Positions 45,898 to 57,900 of a stretch of DNA of 64,000 nucleotides are shown here, one piece after another. The translations under genes were made by a program, and so were the position numbers. The notes under the pieces were generated by a model. It did no database searches. It was not told the DNA's origin and saw only the letters and a program-made list of their open reading frames with translations. Source of the stretch: Limosilactobacillus panis (lineage in GTDB: Bacteria; Bacillota; Bacilli; Lactobacillales; Lactobacillaceae); contig NZ_CP081855.1 in NCBI RefSeq assembly GCF_019797825.1, forward strand, positions 62,001 through 126,000, in the 5' to 3' direction. Numbering within the stretch: the first letter of the stretch is position 1; each line of letters starts with the position of its first letter.

Positions 45898-46893
45898 CTA
45901 GTCAACCCGAAACTTGCTATCACCAGTTTCAAGGACTTCCATCGTAGCGTCTAGGCCGCCTTCGACGAGGTTCTTAACGGCCTCGTCGGTGTAGTAGGCG
46001 ATGTGGGGTGAGTAGATGATCTTGTCGTTATCGAGGACCTTTTGGAATAGGTCGTCGTCAAGCTGCTTTCCCCGCATGTCATTAGGAACGTAGGGGCCTT
46101 CTTTTTCGTAGACGTCTAGTCCAGCCGAATCAAGCAGCCCCTCATCCAAGGCTCGCAGGAGGTCGGCAGTATTGACGAGGGCACCGCGGGCCATATTAAC
46201 CAGGATAGCTCCCGGTTTGAACTGCTTGAATAGGTCGTAATTGAACATGTGGTGGTTCTCAGCGGTGGCGGGCATGTGGATGGTGACAATGTCGGCGTCC
46301 TTAACCGCGGCGTTGACGGAATCCTGGTAGTCAATGAAGGAACGGAGTTGGACGTTTGGGTAGAGGTCGTAGCCAACGACCTTAGCGCCAAAGCCGTGGA
46401 AGAGCTTGGCGGTCAAAGCCCCAATGTGGCCGGTTCCGATAACGGCCACGGTCATGTTACCGACAACCCGGCCCTGAATTGGCGGCTGCCAGGTGAAGTT
46501 GTGTTCCCTGACTCGTTGCTGGATTCGCGGTACCCGCCGGACCAGGTCTAAGGCGGTCGTCACCGCGTACTCGGCGATTGATTCGGGTGAATAACTCGGG
46601 ATGTTAGTGATGATGATCCCATTCTTCTTGGCCTTTGCTAGGTCGTACATATCAAAGCCGGCACTCCGTTGGGCAATTTGTTTGATGCCAAATGACTTTA
46701 ACTTTGCGTAGGCGTCTTCGGGTAGGTCCGCGACTTGCAGGGTTGTGACCCCGTCGTAGCCCTTGATTCCGTCGACGGTCTGTTCATCGATGATTTCGTC
46801 CGTCATATCAACCCTAACGTGGTGGGTACGGGCCCACTGTTGGGCGATTGGTTGCTCCTCGGCGCGGGCGCCAAACATCTTGATCTTTGTCAT
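45898..46893 (-). CDS. D-lactate dehydrogenase / D-2-hydroxyacid dehydrogenase
   Basis: This 331-residue NAD-dependent enzyme starts KIKMFGARAEEQPIAQQWAR and has [28 protein letters not shown] (arginine), DVYEKEGPY (glutamate) and SPHIAYYTDEA (histidine). It is a different branch from the two others in the window and probably one of the main fermentative D-lactate dehydrogenases. GAGGAGGAATTT precedes the start, and a good cre-like site lies upstream. Confidence 0.88.
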   Translation of the reverse strand: MTKIKMFGARAEEQPIAQQWARTHHVRVDMTDEIIDEQTVDGIKGYDGVTTLQVADLPEDAYAKLKSFGIKQIAQRSAGFDMYDLAKAKKNGIIITNIPSYSPESIAEYAVTTALDLVRRVPRIQQRVREHNFTWQPPIQGRVVGNMTVAVIGTGHIGALTAKLFHGFGAKVVGYDLYPNVQLRSFIDYQDSVNAAVKDADIVTIHMPATAENHHMFNYDLFKQFKPGAILVNMARGALVNTADLLRALDEGLLDSAGLDVYEKEGPYVPNDMRGKQLDDDLFQKVLDNDKIIYSPHIAYYTDEAVKNLVEGGLDATMEVLETGDSKFRVD

Positions 46894-46913
46894 TTAAAAT
46901 TCCTCCTCATAAA

Positions 46914-46927
46914 TGTGAACGCTTCCA
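46914..46927. promoter_or_regulatory. cre-like site upstream of the D-LDH at 45898
   Basis: TGTGAACGCTTCCA matches the CcpA consensus TGWNANCGNTNWCA at all but one fixed position. It lies 21-34 bases before the start codon of the reverse-strand gene, overlapping its leader. Confidence 0.6.
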
Positions 46928-47087
46928 TATTCGATTATATCAATCAATAGAGACCGATACCAGCAACAGACTTTAAATAATTAAGTTACAACAGGCCAGA
47001 ATTGAGACCTGCTCTTGATTTAAAGACATAATTTCCGGATAATAATAAATTATTAAAATGAAATGGCTAAACTCGCTTATTTTATAG

Positions 47088-48107
<1,020 letters not shown>

Positions 48108-48108
48108 C

Positions 48109-48146
48109 AAAAAACAACCTAAGAGCTAATCTTGGGTTGTTTTTTC
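48109..48146 (+). terminator. Intrinsic terminator after the D-LDH at 47109
   Basis: AACAACCTAAGA and TCTTGGGTTGTT form a long stem with flanking A- and T-runs (TTTTTT ending at 48145). Confidence 0.85.
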
Positions 48147-48147
48147 G

Positions 48148-48267
48148 ATAAGAATGAAATAGATTTTATCTTTTTGGTGATTTTGCAATAAGAACGAAAT
48201 AGATTTTATTCTTTTGGCACTTTTGGGGTAAGAATGAAATGAATTTTATTCTTTTACGATTTGGCAA
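48148..48267. repeat. Three tandem 40-base repeats with internal palindromes
   Basis: Units start at 48148, 48188 and 48228, an exact 40-base period. Each begins RTAAGAAYGAAATRRATTTT followed by AT(T)CTTTT, which is itself a hyphenated palindrome (AAGAAT...ATTCTT). The last ~12 bases of each unit vary. It may be an operator array or a slippage repeat. Confidence 0.75.
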
Positions 48268-48320
48268 TATAAATTAAGACTAAGTTTGAACTCCATTAAT
48301 TAGGAATACCAATAACTTAA

Positions 48321-48372
48321 AAAACGTGAGCGTGACAGCTATTTAATGGCTGTGTTGCTCACGTTATTTTTT
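48321..48372. terminator. Bidirectional terminator overlapping the end of the secreted-protein gene
   Basis: AACGTGAG (48323-48330) pairs with CTCACGTT (48358-48365), extended inside by GACAGC/GCTGT. T-runs occur on both strands. It overlaps the stop codon (48364-48366) of the reverse-strand gene. Confidence 0.78.
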
Positions 48373-48873
48373 GATTTGGTATTTGCTTGGGGCCGGTTTG
48401 AACTGGATGGTCTGATACTTGCTCTTCGCCGGCATGGTGATGGTAAAGCCACCGCCTGGCCCCGCCTTGACCTTACCCGTTGTCGGCCGGGGAACAATTT
48501 GGCTTTGAATCTGGACCCGCTGATTAGGCCGGGCGAGGAAACCAGTTTGGCTAGCCGCCTGGTTGCGGGCCCGCCGGTTGATTAGGTAGCGGTGGACCAG
48601 GCGGGGCGCCTGCCGCTCCGCTACCGTTGCCTGGTCATCCACGATGGGTTTACCGCCCGCCGCGAAATCTTCAACGGGGACATAGATGACGTGCCCACGA
48701 CCGTTGAAGATTGCGAACTGGTGCTTTGTCTGGTAGGCCCCGGGATTGATGTAGGTGACCTGGTAAGCCTCGTTCTTCGGTGGGGTAAAGGTTGCCGCGT
48801 TGGCCCGGCTGCTGACGATGGCCCCAACAACCGTTGTCGTTAGCACCAGGATGATGTTTCGTAAGGTCCGCAT
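48364..48873 (-). CDS. Small secreted protein of unknown function
   Basis: This 169-residue protein has a signal peptide (hydrophobic IILVLTTTVVGAIV, then SSRANA before ATFTPP) and no cysteine, lipobox or cell-wall anchor. The mature part is basic and rich in Gln, Arg and Lys, ending SKYQIKK. I do not recognise the family. It sits just downstream of the GNAT gene, probably in the same transcript (15-base gap). Confidence 0.7.
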   Translation of the reverse strand: MRTLRNIILVLTTTVVGAIVSSRANAATFTPPKNEAYQVTYINPGAYQTKHQFAIFNGRGHVIYVPVEDFAAGGKPIVDDQATVAERQAPRLVHRYLINRRARNQAASQTGFLARPNQRVQIQSQIVPRPTTGKVKAGPGGGFTITMPAKSKYQTIQFKPAPSKYQIKK

Positions 48874-48888
48874 TTGTCGTGCTCCCTT

Positions 48889-49476
48889 CTACCTAACCAA
48901 GGGACCCATGAAGTCATTTTTGACCCCGGTCTTCATGGGGAACTTATGGGGGTTCTTCAAGTTGAGCTCGAAGGCATAGCGGTTCGGGTCACAATCATCG
49001 TGGACTTTAACCCGTCCCCGGTACTTAAAGCCGAACTTCTTGGCCGCCGTCTGCATTGCGGTGTTTTTCTGGTGGGTCCCCAGGCGGAAGTTACTGATAC
49101 CTTTCATCTGGCCGACCGTTACCAAGTTAGACAGTAAAAAGCTGCTTAGCTGGTGGCCCCGGTATTGGTCGCCGATGGCCAGCCGGTGAATTACCAGGTA
49201 GGGGTCCGTTGAGTTGGCCCACTTTCCCTGACTGATGTTTTCAAAACTCTCTTCTGGCCCTGGCTGGAGTGAAGCCATGCCAGCGAGCTGGCCGTCAACG
49301 ATGAGGGCCCAGGAAAGGTGGTGGGTGATGTCGTTGATAATGGTGGCCGTCGTTGGTTGCCCGTCCTGCCACTGCGGATTCCCAGAGTCCTTCAACGCCT
49401 GCCGGGCTTCGGTAATCACTCCCTTGATTGCGGGGAGGTCATGCATATGTGTGGGCCGGAGAAAAATTGCACTCAT
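48889..49476 (-). CDS. GNAT-family N-acetyltransferase
   Basis: This ~195-residue protein starts IFLRPTHMHDLPAIKGVI and has the acetyl-CoA loop region AIGDQYRGHQLSSFLLSNL (Q/R-x-x-G pattern) and GTHQKNTAMQTAAKKFGFKYRG, typical of GNAT enzymes. The acceptor substrate is unknown. The frame extends upstream to 49587, but ATG 49476 matches the domain start. Confidence 0.78.
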   Translation of the reverse strand: MSAIFLRPTHMHDLPAIKGVITEARQALKDSGNPQWQDGQPTTATIINDITHHLSWALIVDGQLAGMASLQPGPEESFENISQGKWANSTDPYLVIHRLAIGDQYRGHQLSSFLLSNLVTVGQMKGISNFRLGTHQKNTAMQTAAKKFGFKYRGRVKVHDDCDPNRYAFELNLKNPHKFPMKTGVKNDFMGPLVR

Positions 49477-49604
49477 TAAAGTTAGCCGCCTTTCTGTGCT
49501 TTTGCTGATCATTATTACCGAACATTCCTTAATATGCAAGCGCGGTTGTTGGTTCAGCCGGGGATGAGTTAGAATAATAAGTGACACGCAAAGGAGGATG
49601 CAAA

Positions 49605-51071
49605 TTGGCTTTAACTTGGGAAATTGTTCGGTGGATACTATTGGTCATCATCTTCATTAACGAACTGGCGGCGATTTTTACCGTCTTTCGTGAAAAACGC
49701 GACATTGCCGCTACCTGGGCCTGGCTTTTGGTGCTGACCCTTATCCCCGTCATCGGCTTCATTATCTACGCCTTCTTGGGCCGGAAGCCAACCCACGGGC
49801 AGTTGAACCGGATCAAGTCGCAGACCCGACTCAAACTAAAGGAAGCGGTGGAGCGGCAGAAGAAGCAGTTCAAGAACATGCCCAAGCCCAAGCACTCCAT
49901 CATGCAGGTGTACCGGCGGACGGTGATGCTCTTCCAGAGTATCGACGAATCCTTCTTGAGCCGCCACAACCACGTCGACGTCTTTACCGATGGCAACGTG
50001 CTCTTCTCCCGGATGTTTGATGAGATTGCGGACGCTAAAAAGAGCATCCACATTGAATTTTACACGATCTACAACGACAAGATTGGTAACCACTTGCGGA
50101 CCCTCCTGGAACAAAAGGCGGCCGAGGGGGTCGAGGTCCGGGTCCTCTATGACTCCTGGGGGTCCATGGGGGTCAAACCCAGCTTCTACGCAAACCTCCG
50201 CGAACTGGGCGGGTACGCCACGCCCTTTCTGTTGGCCCGGAGTAACATCTTTGACTTCCGGATCAACTACCGGGACCACCGTAAGATCGTCGTCATCGAC
50301 GGGCAGACGGCCTACATTGGTGGCTTTAACATCGGGGACCAGTACCTGGGTCGGTCGCCGAAGTTCGGCCCCTGGCGTGACACCCACCTCCGTGTGGTCG
50401 GCGGCGGGGTCTACGGGATGGAGCGGCAGTTCATCGGTGACTGGAACGCCTCCGTCCAGAAGAAGGCGTTAATTATCAAGCACTACCACCCCTACTTCCC
50501 GCCAATCAAAGTCAAGAACGGCAATACAGCTCTACAGACGGTGACAAGTGGCCCAGAAGGGGAGCTGGAAAAAATCAAGATGGGCTACCTGCGCCTGATC
50601 AACGTGGCTACGGACCATATCTGGATCCAAACCCCGTACCTGATTCCCGACGACAGTATCCTGGATGCCCTCCAGGTCGCTGCCCATGCCGGAATTGATG
50701 TCCGAATCATGATTCCGTGCAAGCCCGACCACCCTTTTGTTTACCGGGCCACCCAGTACTATGCCCAGACGTTGGCCAACCAGGGGGTTACGATTTACAC
50801 TTACCAGAAGGGCTTTTTGCACGCCAAGACGATGATGGTGGACGGCCGGATTGCGTCGGTCGGGTCCGCCAACCTTGACTTCCGAAGTTTCAAGCTCAAC
50901 TTTGAAATTAACGCCTTCATGTATGATTCCCAGCTGACGGACCAGCTGGAACAGATTTATGTCAATGACATTCGTAACTGTCGGGTCATGACCCCGGAGC
51001 GTTTCGCTGACCAGTCCCACTGGCTGAAGTTCAAGCAACGCTTCTCCCGGCTGCTATCACCGATTTTATAG
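49605..51071 (+). CDS. cls: Cardiolipin synthase
   Basis: This 488-residue membrane enzyme has two N-terminal transmembrane segments (about residues 4-25 and 38-60) and two phospholipase D HKD motifs, YRDHRKIVVIDG and FLHAKTMMVDG. It condenses phosphatidylglycerols. TTG 49605 follows AAAGGAGG by eight bases; a GTG at 49581 lies before that site. It is flanked by a terminator and is high in G+C. Confidence 0.92.
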   Translation: MALTWEIVRWILLVIIFINELAAIFTVFREKRDIAATWAWLLVLTLIPVIGFIIYAFLGRKPTHGQLNRIKSQTRLKLKEAVERQKKQFKNMPKPKHSIMQVYRRTVMLFQSIDESFLSRHNHVDVFTDGNVLFSRMFDEIADAKKSIHIEFYTIYNDKIGNHLRTLLEQKAAEGVEVRVLYDSWGSMGVKPSFYANLRELGGYATPFLLARSNIFDFRINYRDHRKIVVIDGQTAYIGGFNIGDQYLGRSPKFGPWRDTHLRVVGGGVYGMERQFIGDWNASVQKKALIIKHYHPYFPPIKVKNGNTALQTVTSGPEGELEKIKMGYLRLINVATDHIWIQTPYLIPDDSILDALQVAAHAGIDVRIMIPCKPDHPFVYRATQYYAQTLANQGVTIYTYQKGFLHAKTMMVDGRIASVGSANLDFRSFKLNFEINAFMYDSQLTDQLEQIYVNDIRNCRVMTPERFADQSHWLKFKQRFSRLLSPIL

Positions 51072-51106
51072 CATGGGTGTCTTGTGTAATATTTGAGAAT
51101 TTAATA

Positions 51107-51146
51107 GCAGGTGGGAGAATCACCATTTTTCCCACCCGCTTTTTTA
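51107..51146 (+). terminator. Intrinsic terminator after cls
   Basis: GCAGGTGGGAGAA (51107-51119) pairs with TTTTCCCACCCGC, ending about 51139, with seven T following. Confidence 0.85.
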
Positions 51147-51220
51147 GATCTAAAGCCAGAATATATGTTCGCTAGTATGATAAAATATGATTAGCATTTC
51201 AAAAGAAGGGACGAGTGCTT

Positions 51221-54200
51221 GTGGGTAAACTTGGATTTGTTTTAGGGACGGCCGCTAAGGACCACCAGGAGGTCTTAGTCGACCAGATTGCGGACCAGTT
51301 GAAAACTGCACCACGGGAGGACACTTTTTTCTACATTGTCCCCAACCACATTAAGTTTCAGACGGAAATTGACGTTTTGAGCAGCCTGCGGGCCCGGCAA
51401 GGGAAGGGGAACACGGACCGGTTCGCTTCTTCCCGGGTCCAGGTTCTTTCCTTTAGCCGGTTGGCCTGGTTCCTTTTGCGGGACAGCCCGGCGCTGAAGC
51501 GGGCTCGCCTGTCCAATATTGGCCTGACAATGCTCGTTGCTAAGGTCGTCCAGGAGCATGCCAACGACCTCCAGCTGTACGCCAGTGAGGCCCAGCAGCC
51601 CGGCTTCATTCAGAAACTAACGGACCAGTTGACGGAACTGGCCAATGCCAACATTTCAGCGGACGACCTGACCATAATTCTCCAGCAGGCCCAACGTGAC
51701 CAGCAGGGGAGTCGAGCCTGGCTTGCCAAGATGCACGACGTCGAGCTGATCTACCACGCCTATGAAGAGCGGGTAGTCGGTCATTTCCTGGGAAATAATG
51801 AACTGTACCAGCAGCTATCCCAGTACCTGGCGCAGGAGCCGGCAAGTAAGCACATGCACTTCTTCATCGACCGCTTTGCCCAGTTCACTCCCGGTGAGCA
51901 GCAGGTGGTCAACGCCATGATCGTCAACGGGGCTTCGACTACAGTTTCCCTGGTGCTTGACCATGGTTATCCGGACCAGGACCACCCCGACAAGCGGGCA
52001 CTGCCGGGCGTCACCGACCTCTTTTACCCGGCGGCGATGCAGTACCACCGCCTTTACGAGTTTGCGGTCCAGCACCCTCATGAAGTCACAATCCTGCCAA
52101 ACGTCTTATTTGCCAGCCGGGTCCGTGTCAGTCCCACCCTCCGGCAGGTCGATAATTTTTTTGCTGACTATATTAAACGCCCGTTGAACCTTGCTGATGG
52201 GACCCAACCGACGGACCCAAATGATCTGCAATTCATCACGACAGCTAACCGGCGCACGGAATTGGACCGGGTAGCGACGATGATTCGCCAGCTGGTCCTG
52301 AGCGGGAAGTACCGCTACCGGGACTTCCTAATCTTGAGTCGGCGCCTAGACAGGTATCAGACGATGATTGCCCCGGTATTTGCGAGCCACGAAATCCCTA
52401 TCTTTAACGACCACGAGCGGCGGATGGATAACCACCCCCTCGTGACCCTTTTGACGGCGCTCTTTAACCTGCCCCTTTATGGCTACCGGACAACCGACAT
52501 CATGCAGCTTTTAAAGACCTGGCTCTTTGCGGAGTACAACCCGCAGACGGGGGACTACCAGCCCCTGGACCAGGACGCCGTCTTTGCAACCGAAAATTGG
52601 TGCCTGAAGCGGGCAATCGACGGGCGCGGTACCTGGGAAAAGGCGGATTCAGTCCTCTGGCAAGTTAGTGGGAGTGCGGATTCGCCAACTGATAACCTCC
52701 AAGCCCAGCTGACCCACGTTCAAGGCTTTGTTGCCCACCAGGTGATTGCCTTTTTGAAAGAGCTAAAGGATATCAAGACCGGACGGGAGCTCGCTGGTCG
52801 CCTCTATCAGTTCCTGGTTGACAACGGGGTCACCAAGCGCCTCGCTGACTGGCAGAAGTATCAGAGCGATAAGAACCTCGACCTGGCCCGCCAGCCCCAG
52901 CAGGTCTGGGCCACCTTTTGCCAAATTCTTGATGAATACGTCCAAATCCTCGGCGACACGCCCGTCACCGCGGATAACCTCACGACGACCTTGACTAACT
53001 TTAGCGAGCTCCTCCAGGCCGGCTTTGCTGCTGCCCAGTACTCGCAGATTCCGGCCACGATGGACCAGGTGATGATTTCGGAAACGGGAATTGTCCAGAA
53101 CCAGGACCGCAAGATTGTCTTCCTGATCGGGTCGACGGATGACGTTATGCCGGAGATTCAGCCGACAGAGGGTCTTTTGACCGATGACGACAAGGCCATT
53201 TTGGATGACTACCTGGACGATACGACCCAATACCTACCGAACGGGACCAAAAACCAGCTGCAAGACGAACGCTTCCTCCATTACTCGGGGATGCTGACGG
53301 GGACCCAGCGGCTAATCATGACCGCACCAGCCGAAAACAGCGAGGGGGCCCCATTGACCCGGTCGCCATACCTAGACGCCATGGCCCAGTACTTCAAACA
53401 ACCCGTTCAGAACTTTCCACTGGTAACGAGCACTGTCGGCCAAGCGGACGCCCACCCGTACTTGAGTGCCCCGGCCGCGACGATCAGCAAACTAGTCCAG
53501 GTCGAACGACAGGCCCGCAACGACGCCCGGACGGCTAAACGACACTATGTTCTTAGCCCTAGTTGGCAGGGGGTCCGGCAGGCCCTTGTTGACCTGACGG
53601 CCAGGGACCGCAGTGCTGCCGATGCCCGGGCCCAGGAACGGGGACAAAAGTTGGCGGCCCACCTCCGCCTTGTTGCGGCCGGCTTTAACTACCGCAACCG
53701 GGTCGATGACCTTGATCAACAACTGGCCGCGGCCCTCTACCTCCGGCACAGCCACGGTCAAAACATCCTCTACTCATCGATTTCTCAGCTACAGGATTAC
53801 TACGTCAACCCGTACGAGTACTTTCTCAAGTACGGCCTGCGCCTGCAGAAACGCGACCAGCTGACCATGTCCGTGGACCGGATTGGGACTTTCTTCCACA
53901 AGGCAATGGAGTGGTTTGTCAGTGCCGTTAACCAGGACGTCCAGCTTGACTTTGCCCAACTGGCCAGTGATCCGGACCGATTAAATGACCTGATCAAGAC
54001 GGCCCTGGACGTGGCCAAGAAGGACCAGTCGGACCTGTCGATTTTGATGGCCAGCTCCTTTCAGGCGGCTTTCCAGTACAAGCAGCTCACCGGGATCGTG
54101 AAGACGATGCTGACGGTCCTGTGCTACCAGGCCAAGTACACGGCCGCCCGTCCACTGGATACCGAAATTCGCTTCGGGCGCTTGGGAGCTGCTAAGAAGG

Positions 54201-54973
54201 ACGACTTACGGCCGCTAGAATACGACCTGAAACCGCGTAACACTCATATTTACCTTCGGGGACGAATCGACCGGGTCGACCAACTGACTCAGGACCAGAC
54301 CGACTATTTAACCGTGGTGGATTACAAGTCTGGTAACCGGACCTTTGACCTGACCGCGGCGTACTACGGCCTTTCCCTCCAGCTGCTGTCCTATCTAAAC
54401 GCCATTGCGGCTAACCGGGACCAGCTGCCTCAGCGCCTCCGGACGTCTCGTCCTGACCTCCAGCTCGCCGGGGCCCTCTACCTTCACCTTAGCAACCCCC
54501 TGATCAAGGCGGCCAATTTTAAGGATGACGCGGACCTGACCGCCCTGCGGCTTCAGCAGCACCAGTACAAGGGCCTCCTCTTAAATGACCCGGCCCTGTT
54601 AAAGCAGCTGGACAAGAACCTGGCCCACCAGTCCCTGGTTTACCCGCTCAAGATGAATAAGGACGAGGCTATCTCAGCGAAGAAGGACGCCCTCTTGGTC
54701 ACGCCTGACCAGCTGACCTGGCTGCAAAACCGTAACAAGCAACTAATCATCGATGCCGGGAATGATATCCTGGCTGGGCGGGTCGCCCTGCGGCCCTACC
54801 GCCTCCTAGAAGGGAGCAAGTGGAAGACCGGCCTGGACTACACTGACTTCCAGGACATTTACCAGTTTGATAACATGCTCGACCAGCAAAACTACCGGCT
54901 GTTGAGTGCCCGGCTGGCGGAAGAGGAGTTTAAGCAGTTTAACGAGGACGATGAAAAGGGAGGAAAACAGTAA
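51221..54973 (+). CDS. rexB: ATP-dependent helicase/nuclease subunit B (RexB/AddB type)
   Basis: This 1250-residue protein starts [15 protein letters not shown] and carries the C-terminal RecB-like nuclease motif [15 protein letters not shown]. With RexA it processes double-strand DNA ends for recombination. Where AddB proteins have a cysteine of the iron-sulfur cluster before the PF.YF segment, this one reads [12 protein letters not shown], so the cluster may be missing. GTG 51221 is chosen (AAGAAGG ten bases upstream); GTG 51215 is possible. It is followed one base later by rexA. Confidence 0.92.
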   Translation: MGKLGFVLGTAAKDHQEVLVDQIADQLKTAPREDTFFYIVPNHIKFQTEIDVLSSLRARQGKGNTDRFASSRVQVLSFSRLAWFLLRDSPALKRARLSNIGLTMLVAKVVQEHANDLQLYASEAQQPGFIQKLTDQLTELANANISADDLTIILQQAQRDQQGSRAWLAKMHDVELIYHAYEERVVGHFLGNNELYQQLSQYLAQEPASKHMHFFIDRFAQFTPGEQQVVNAMIVNGASTTVSLVLDHGYPDQDHPDKRALPGVTDLFYPAAMQYHRLYEFAVQHPHEVTILPNVLFASRVRVSPTLRQVDNFFADYIKRPLNLADGTQPTDPNDLQFITTANRRTELDRVATMIRQLVLSGKYRYRDFLILSRRLDRYQTMIAPVFASHEIPIFNDHERRMDNHPLVTLLTALFNLPLYGYRTTDIMQLLKTWLFAEYNPQTGDYQPLDQDAVFATENWCLKRAIDGRGTWEKADSVLWQVSGSADSPTDNLQAQLTHVQGFVAHQVIAFLKELKDIKTGRELAGRLYQFLVDNGVTKRLADWQKYQSDKNLDLARQPQQVWATFCQILDEYVQILGDTPVTADNLTTTLTNFSELLQAGFAAAQYSQIPATMDQVMISETGIVQNQDRKIVFLIGSTDDVMPEIQPTEGLLTDDDKAILDDYLDDTTQYLPNGTKNQLQDERFLHYSGMLTGTQRLIMTAPAENSEGAPLTRSPYLDAMAQYFKQPVQNFPLVTSTVGQADAHPYLSAPAATISKLVQVERQARNDARTAKRHYVLSPSWQGVRQALVDLTARDRSAADARAQERGQKLAAHLRLVAAGFNYRNRVDDLDQQLAAALYLRHSHGQNILYSSISQLQDYYVNPYEYFLKYGLRLQKRDQLTMSVDRIGTFFHKAMEWFVSAVNQDVQLDFAQLASDPDRLNDLIKTALDVAKKDQSDLSILMASSFQAAFQYKQLTGIVKTMLTVLCYQAKYTAARPLDTEIRFGRLGAAKKDDLRPLEYDLKPRNTHIYLRGRIDRVDQLTQDQTDYLTVVDYKSGNRTFDLTAAYYGLSLQLLSYLNAIAANRDQLPQRLRTSRPDLQLAGALYLHLSNPLIKAANFKDDADLTALRLQQHQYKGLLLNDPALLKQLDKNLAHQSLVYPLKMNKDEAISAKKDALLVTPDQLTWLQNRNKQLIIDAGNDILAGRVALRPYRLLEGSKWKTGLDYTDFQDIYQFDNMLDQQNYRLLSARLAEEEFKQFNEDDEKGGKQ

Positions 54974-54974
54974 A

Positions 54975-57900
54975 ATGGCAACATTTAACCCTACCCCTGC
55001 CCAGCGCCAGGCAATTAGTGACCGGGACCAAAACATCATTGTGTCGGCCTCAGCCGGGTCCGGAAAGACTGCGGTCCTGGTTAACCGGGCCGTGGACTTG
55101 ATCAAGGATGGCCGGGCCCAGATCGATAACATGCTGATGGTGACCTTCACCGATGCGGCTGCCAAGAACATGCGGGACAAGATTCGTCACCGCCTGCAGG
55201 AGGTCGCCCAGCAAGAGCCCCGCTTGCGCGACAAGATGATATCCCAGATCAACCGCCTGCCTTTGGCCGACATCAGTACGATCCACGCCTTTTGTCTGAA
55301 GCTGATTCGGCGCTACTACTTCCTGATTGACTTGGACCCCCAGTTCCGCCTGTTAACCGATGCTACCGAGCAGCTTCTCTTGCAGGAAGATGTTTGGCGA
55401 GATGTGAGTGAGCACTTCTACGAAAAGGCTGATGAGTCCACGCCGGACGCGGCCTCCTTTGCCCAACTAGTCCTCAACTTTTCGGGCGACCGGGACGATG
55501 AGGGCCTAAACGACCTGGTCCTGAAGCTCGCCGAGATTGCCAATGCCCAGCCGGACCCAGAGGAGTGGCTCAACAGCTTGCCGGCGGCCTATGACCTGGG
55601 TGATGATATCCTTAAATCCAAGTTCTTCACCAACCAGTTGCGGCCCCTCGTCAGTCAACAGCTTGACCAGATGGAACGGGACTTTTACGAGTTGCTGCAG
55701 CGGGCCCAACAGGACGGCTTGGACAAGGACGTGACAGTTTTTGAAAGTGACCGCCTCCTGGTCAACCGTCTCAAGGTCGTCCTGGACCCTAGCAAGATGA
55801 CCGCTCCGGACATTTTAAATATCCTGGGTCAGGTCAGCTTCGGCAGTTTTAGCGGCCGTCCCAAGAAGGGGAGCGCGGGCTACGAAGAATTTACGGTCCT
55901 CAATAAGGAGCGTAACCAGCTCAAGAAGGACTGGCCAAAACAAGTGGCCCAGGTCGACAATCGCCAAGCGGCTCTGGACCTTATCCAGCAATTCACCACC
56001 GCCTTTAACAAGCTAAAAGACCGGGCGAAGGCCGCCCAGCTGGCGGACAAGACAATTGCCTCCCTTGAAAACGACCTCGCCCAGTTTGCCCAGGCGAAGG
56101 CCACACTGACGCCAGACTCCTGGGACAAAGTCCGGGTAATGTTCACGGGTGCTAAGTTCAAGACGATGGCCCGGGCACCCAGAGATGACGACCTTGCCAA
56201 GGCGGTCCACCAGTCACTAACCAAGTCGCGAAAGGCCGTCAAGGACCACTTTAACGGCCTATTGGACCACTTCTTCAGCTACGATGAGCAGCAGCTCCGC
56301 CACGTTTCACGTGCGGCCCGCCGCCTGCTGGTTAAGCTAACCCAGACCACGATTGCCTTCCAGCACGCCTACCAACGGGTCAAGCTCCGTCGTCACGTCC
56401 TGGAGTTCAGCGACCTGGAGCACTATGCCTACCAGATTCTGACCCCACCGGCGGACCAGCCAGAGTGGCAGGAACTGGTTGCCAACCTGCAGGATCACTA
56501 CCGCGAGATCATGGTCGACGAGTACCAGGACACGAACCGCCTGCAGGAGGCCATCCTGATGCGGTTGGCGGGAGAAAACCAGCACAAGCTCTTCATGGTG
56601 GGGGACGTAAAGCAGTCCATCTACCGTTTCCGGCAGGCCGACCCGTCGCTATTCATCCATAAGTACCAGCGCTACCGGCAGGACGGCGCGGATGACGAGG
56701 CAATCGTCCTCGGCGAAAACTTCCGGTCGATGAAAAACATCACGGACTTCACCAACCTCCTCTTTGCCCAGCTGATGGGCGCTGATGTAGGGGAAATCGA
56801 ATACGACGAGGATGCTCACCTGAAGTACGCCGCCACCTACTATGACGAAAATGCGGATAACCAGCCGCAGCCGACGGAGATCATGCTCTACGACGCCAAC
56901 GCGGATCCGGATGCCGGTGAAGAGGACCACGAGGATGACAAGCTGGCCGGCGAGCTCCGGATGGTGGGGATGCGGATTAAGCAGATGGTGGCCAACCAGG
57001 AGCAAATCTTCAGCGATGGTAGGATGCGGCCAATCAACTACGGCGACATCGTCCTCCTCGAGCGGACCAAGACCATCAACAACACCCTGATGGAAGAGTT
57101 CAGCAAACTTGATATTCCGCTGACCGTTCACGACGTTGAGAGCTACTTCCAGGCGACGGAGGTCCGGGTCATGATGGCCCTCCTACGCCTTGTCGACAAC
57201 CCCCAGCAGGATATCCCCCTGGTGGCCGTCTTGCGGTCCCCGCTGGTGGGCCTGACGACTGACGAACTGGCCTTTATCCGCCTGCAGAACCGTTCGGCCA
57301 ACTACTACACGGCCTTGCGGACATTCAAGGTTAACTACGAAGACCCCAGCCGCCACCTTGTCCAGCCGACTTTGCTGAAGGGGGACGGGACAGTTCAGCT
57401 CTTGTACGACAAAGTCCGCCGCTTCCTTGACCAGCTGGCGGGCTTTCGACAGACCGCCCAGCAGCAGTCCCTAGTTGACTTGATTTGGCAAATTTACAAG
57501 CAGACGGGTTACCTGGACTATGTCGGGGCCATGCCCGGCGGGGCCCAACGCCAGGCCAACTTGCACGCCCTCTACCAGCGGGCCCACGACTACGAGCAGA
57601 GCAGCTTCAAGGGCCTGTACCAGTTCATTCGCTTTATCGAAAAGATGCAGGAACACGACAAGGACCTGGGGGTGGCGCCCACCCAGCTGGCTGACGATAC
57701 AGTCAACGTGATGACCATCCACGGTAGCAAGGGTCTCCAGTTCCCCATCGTCTTCCTGATTGACGCAACCCATGGCTTTAACCAGCAGTCAACCAAGGAG
57801 ACGGCCGTTGTAGACGCAGTCAACAAGGTGGGAATCGAGTACGTCGACCGTGATCGGGTTGAGTACGACACGCCCCAGCGCCAGGCGATCATCAGTGGGG

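Noticed and set aside
48148..48267. CRISPR array
   Set aside because: Only three units, the conserved part and the variable part are too short for repeats and spacers, and no cas gene is nearby.
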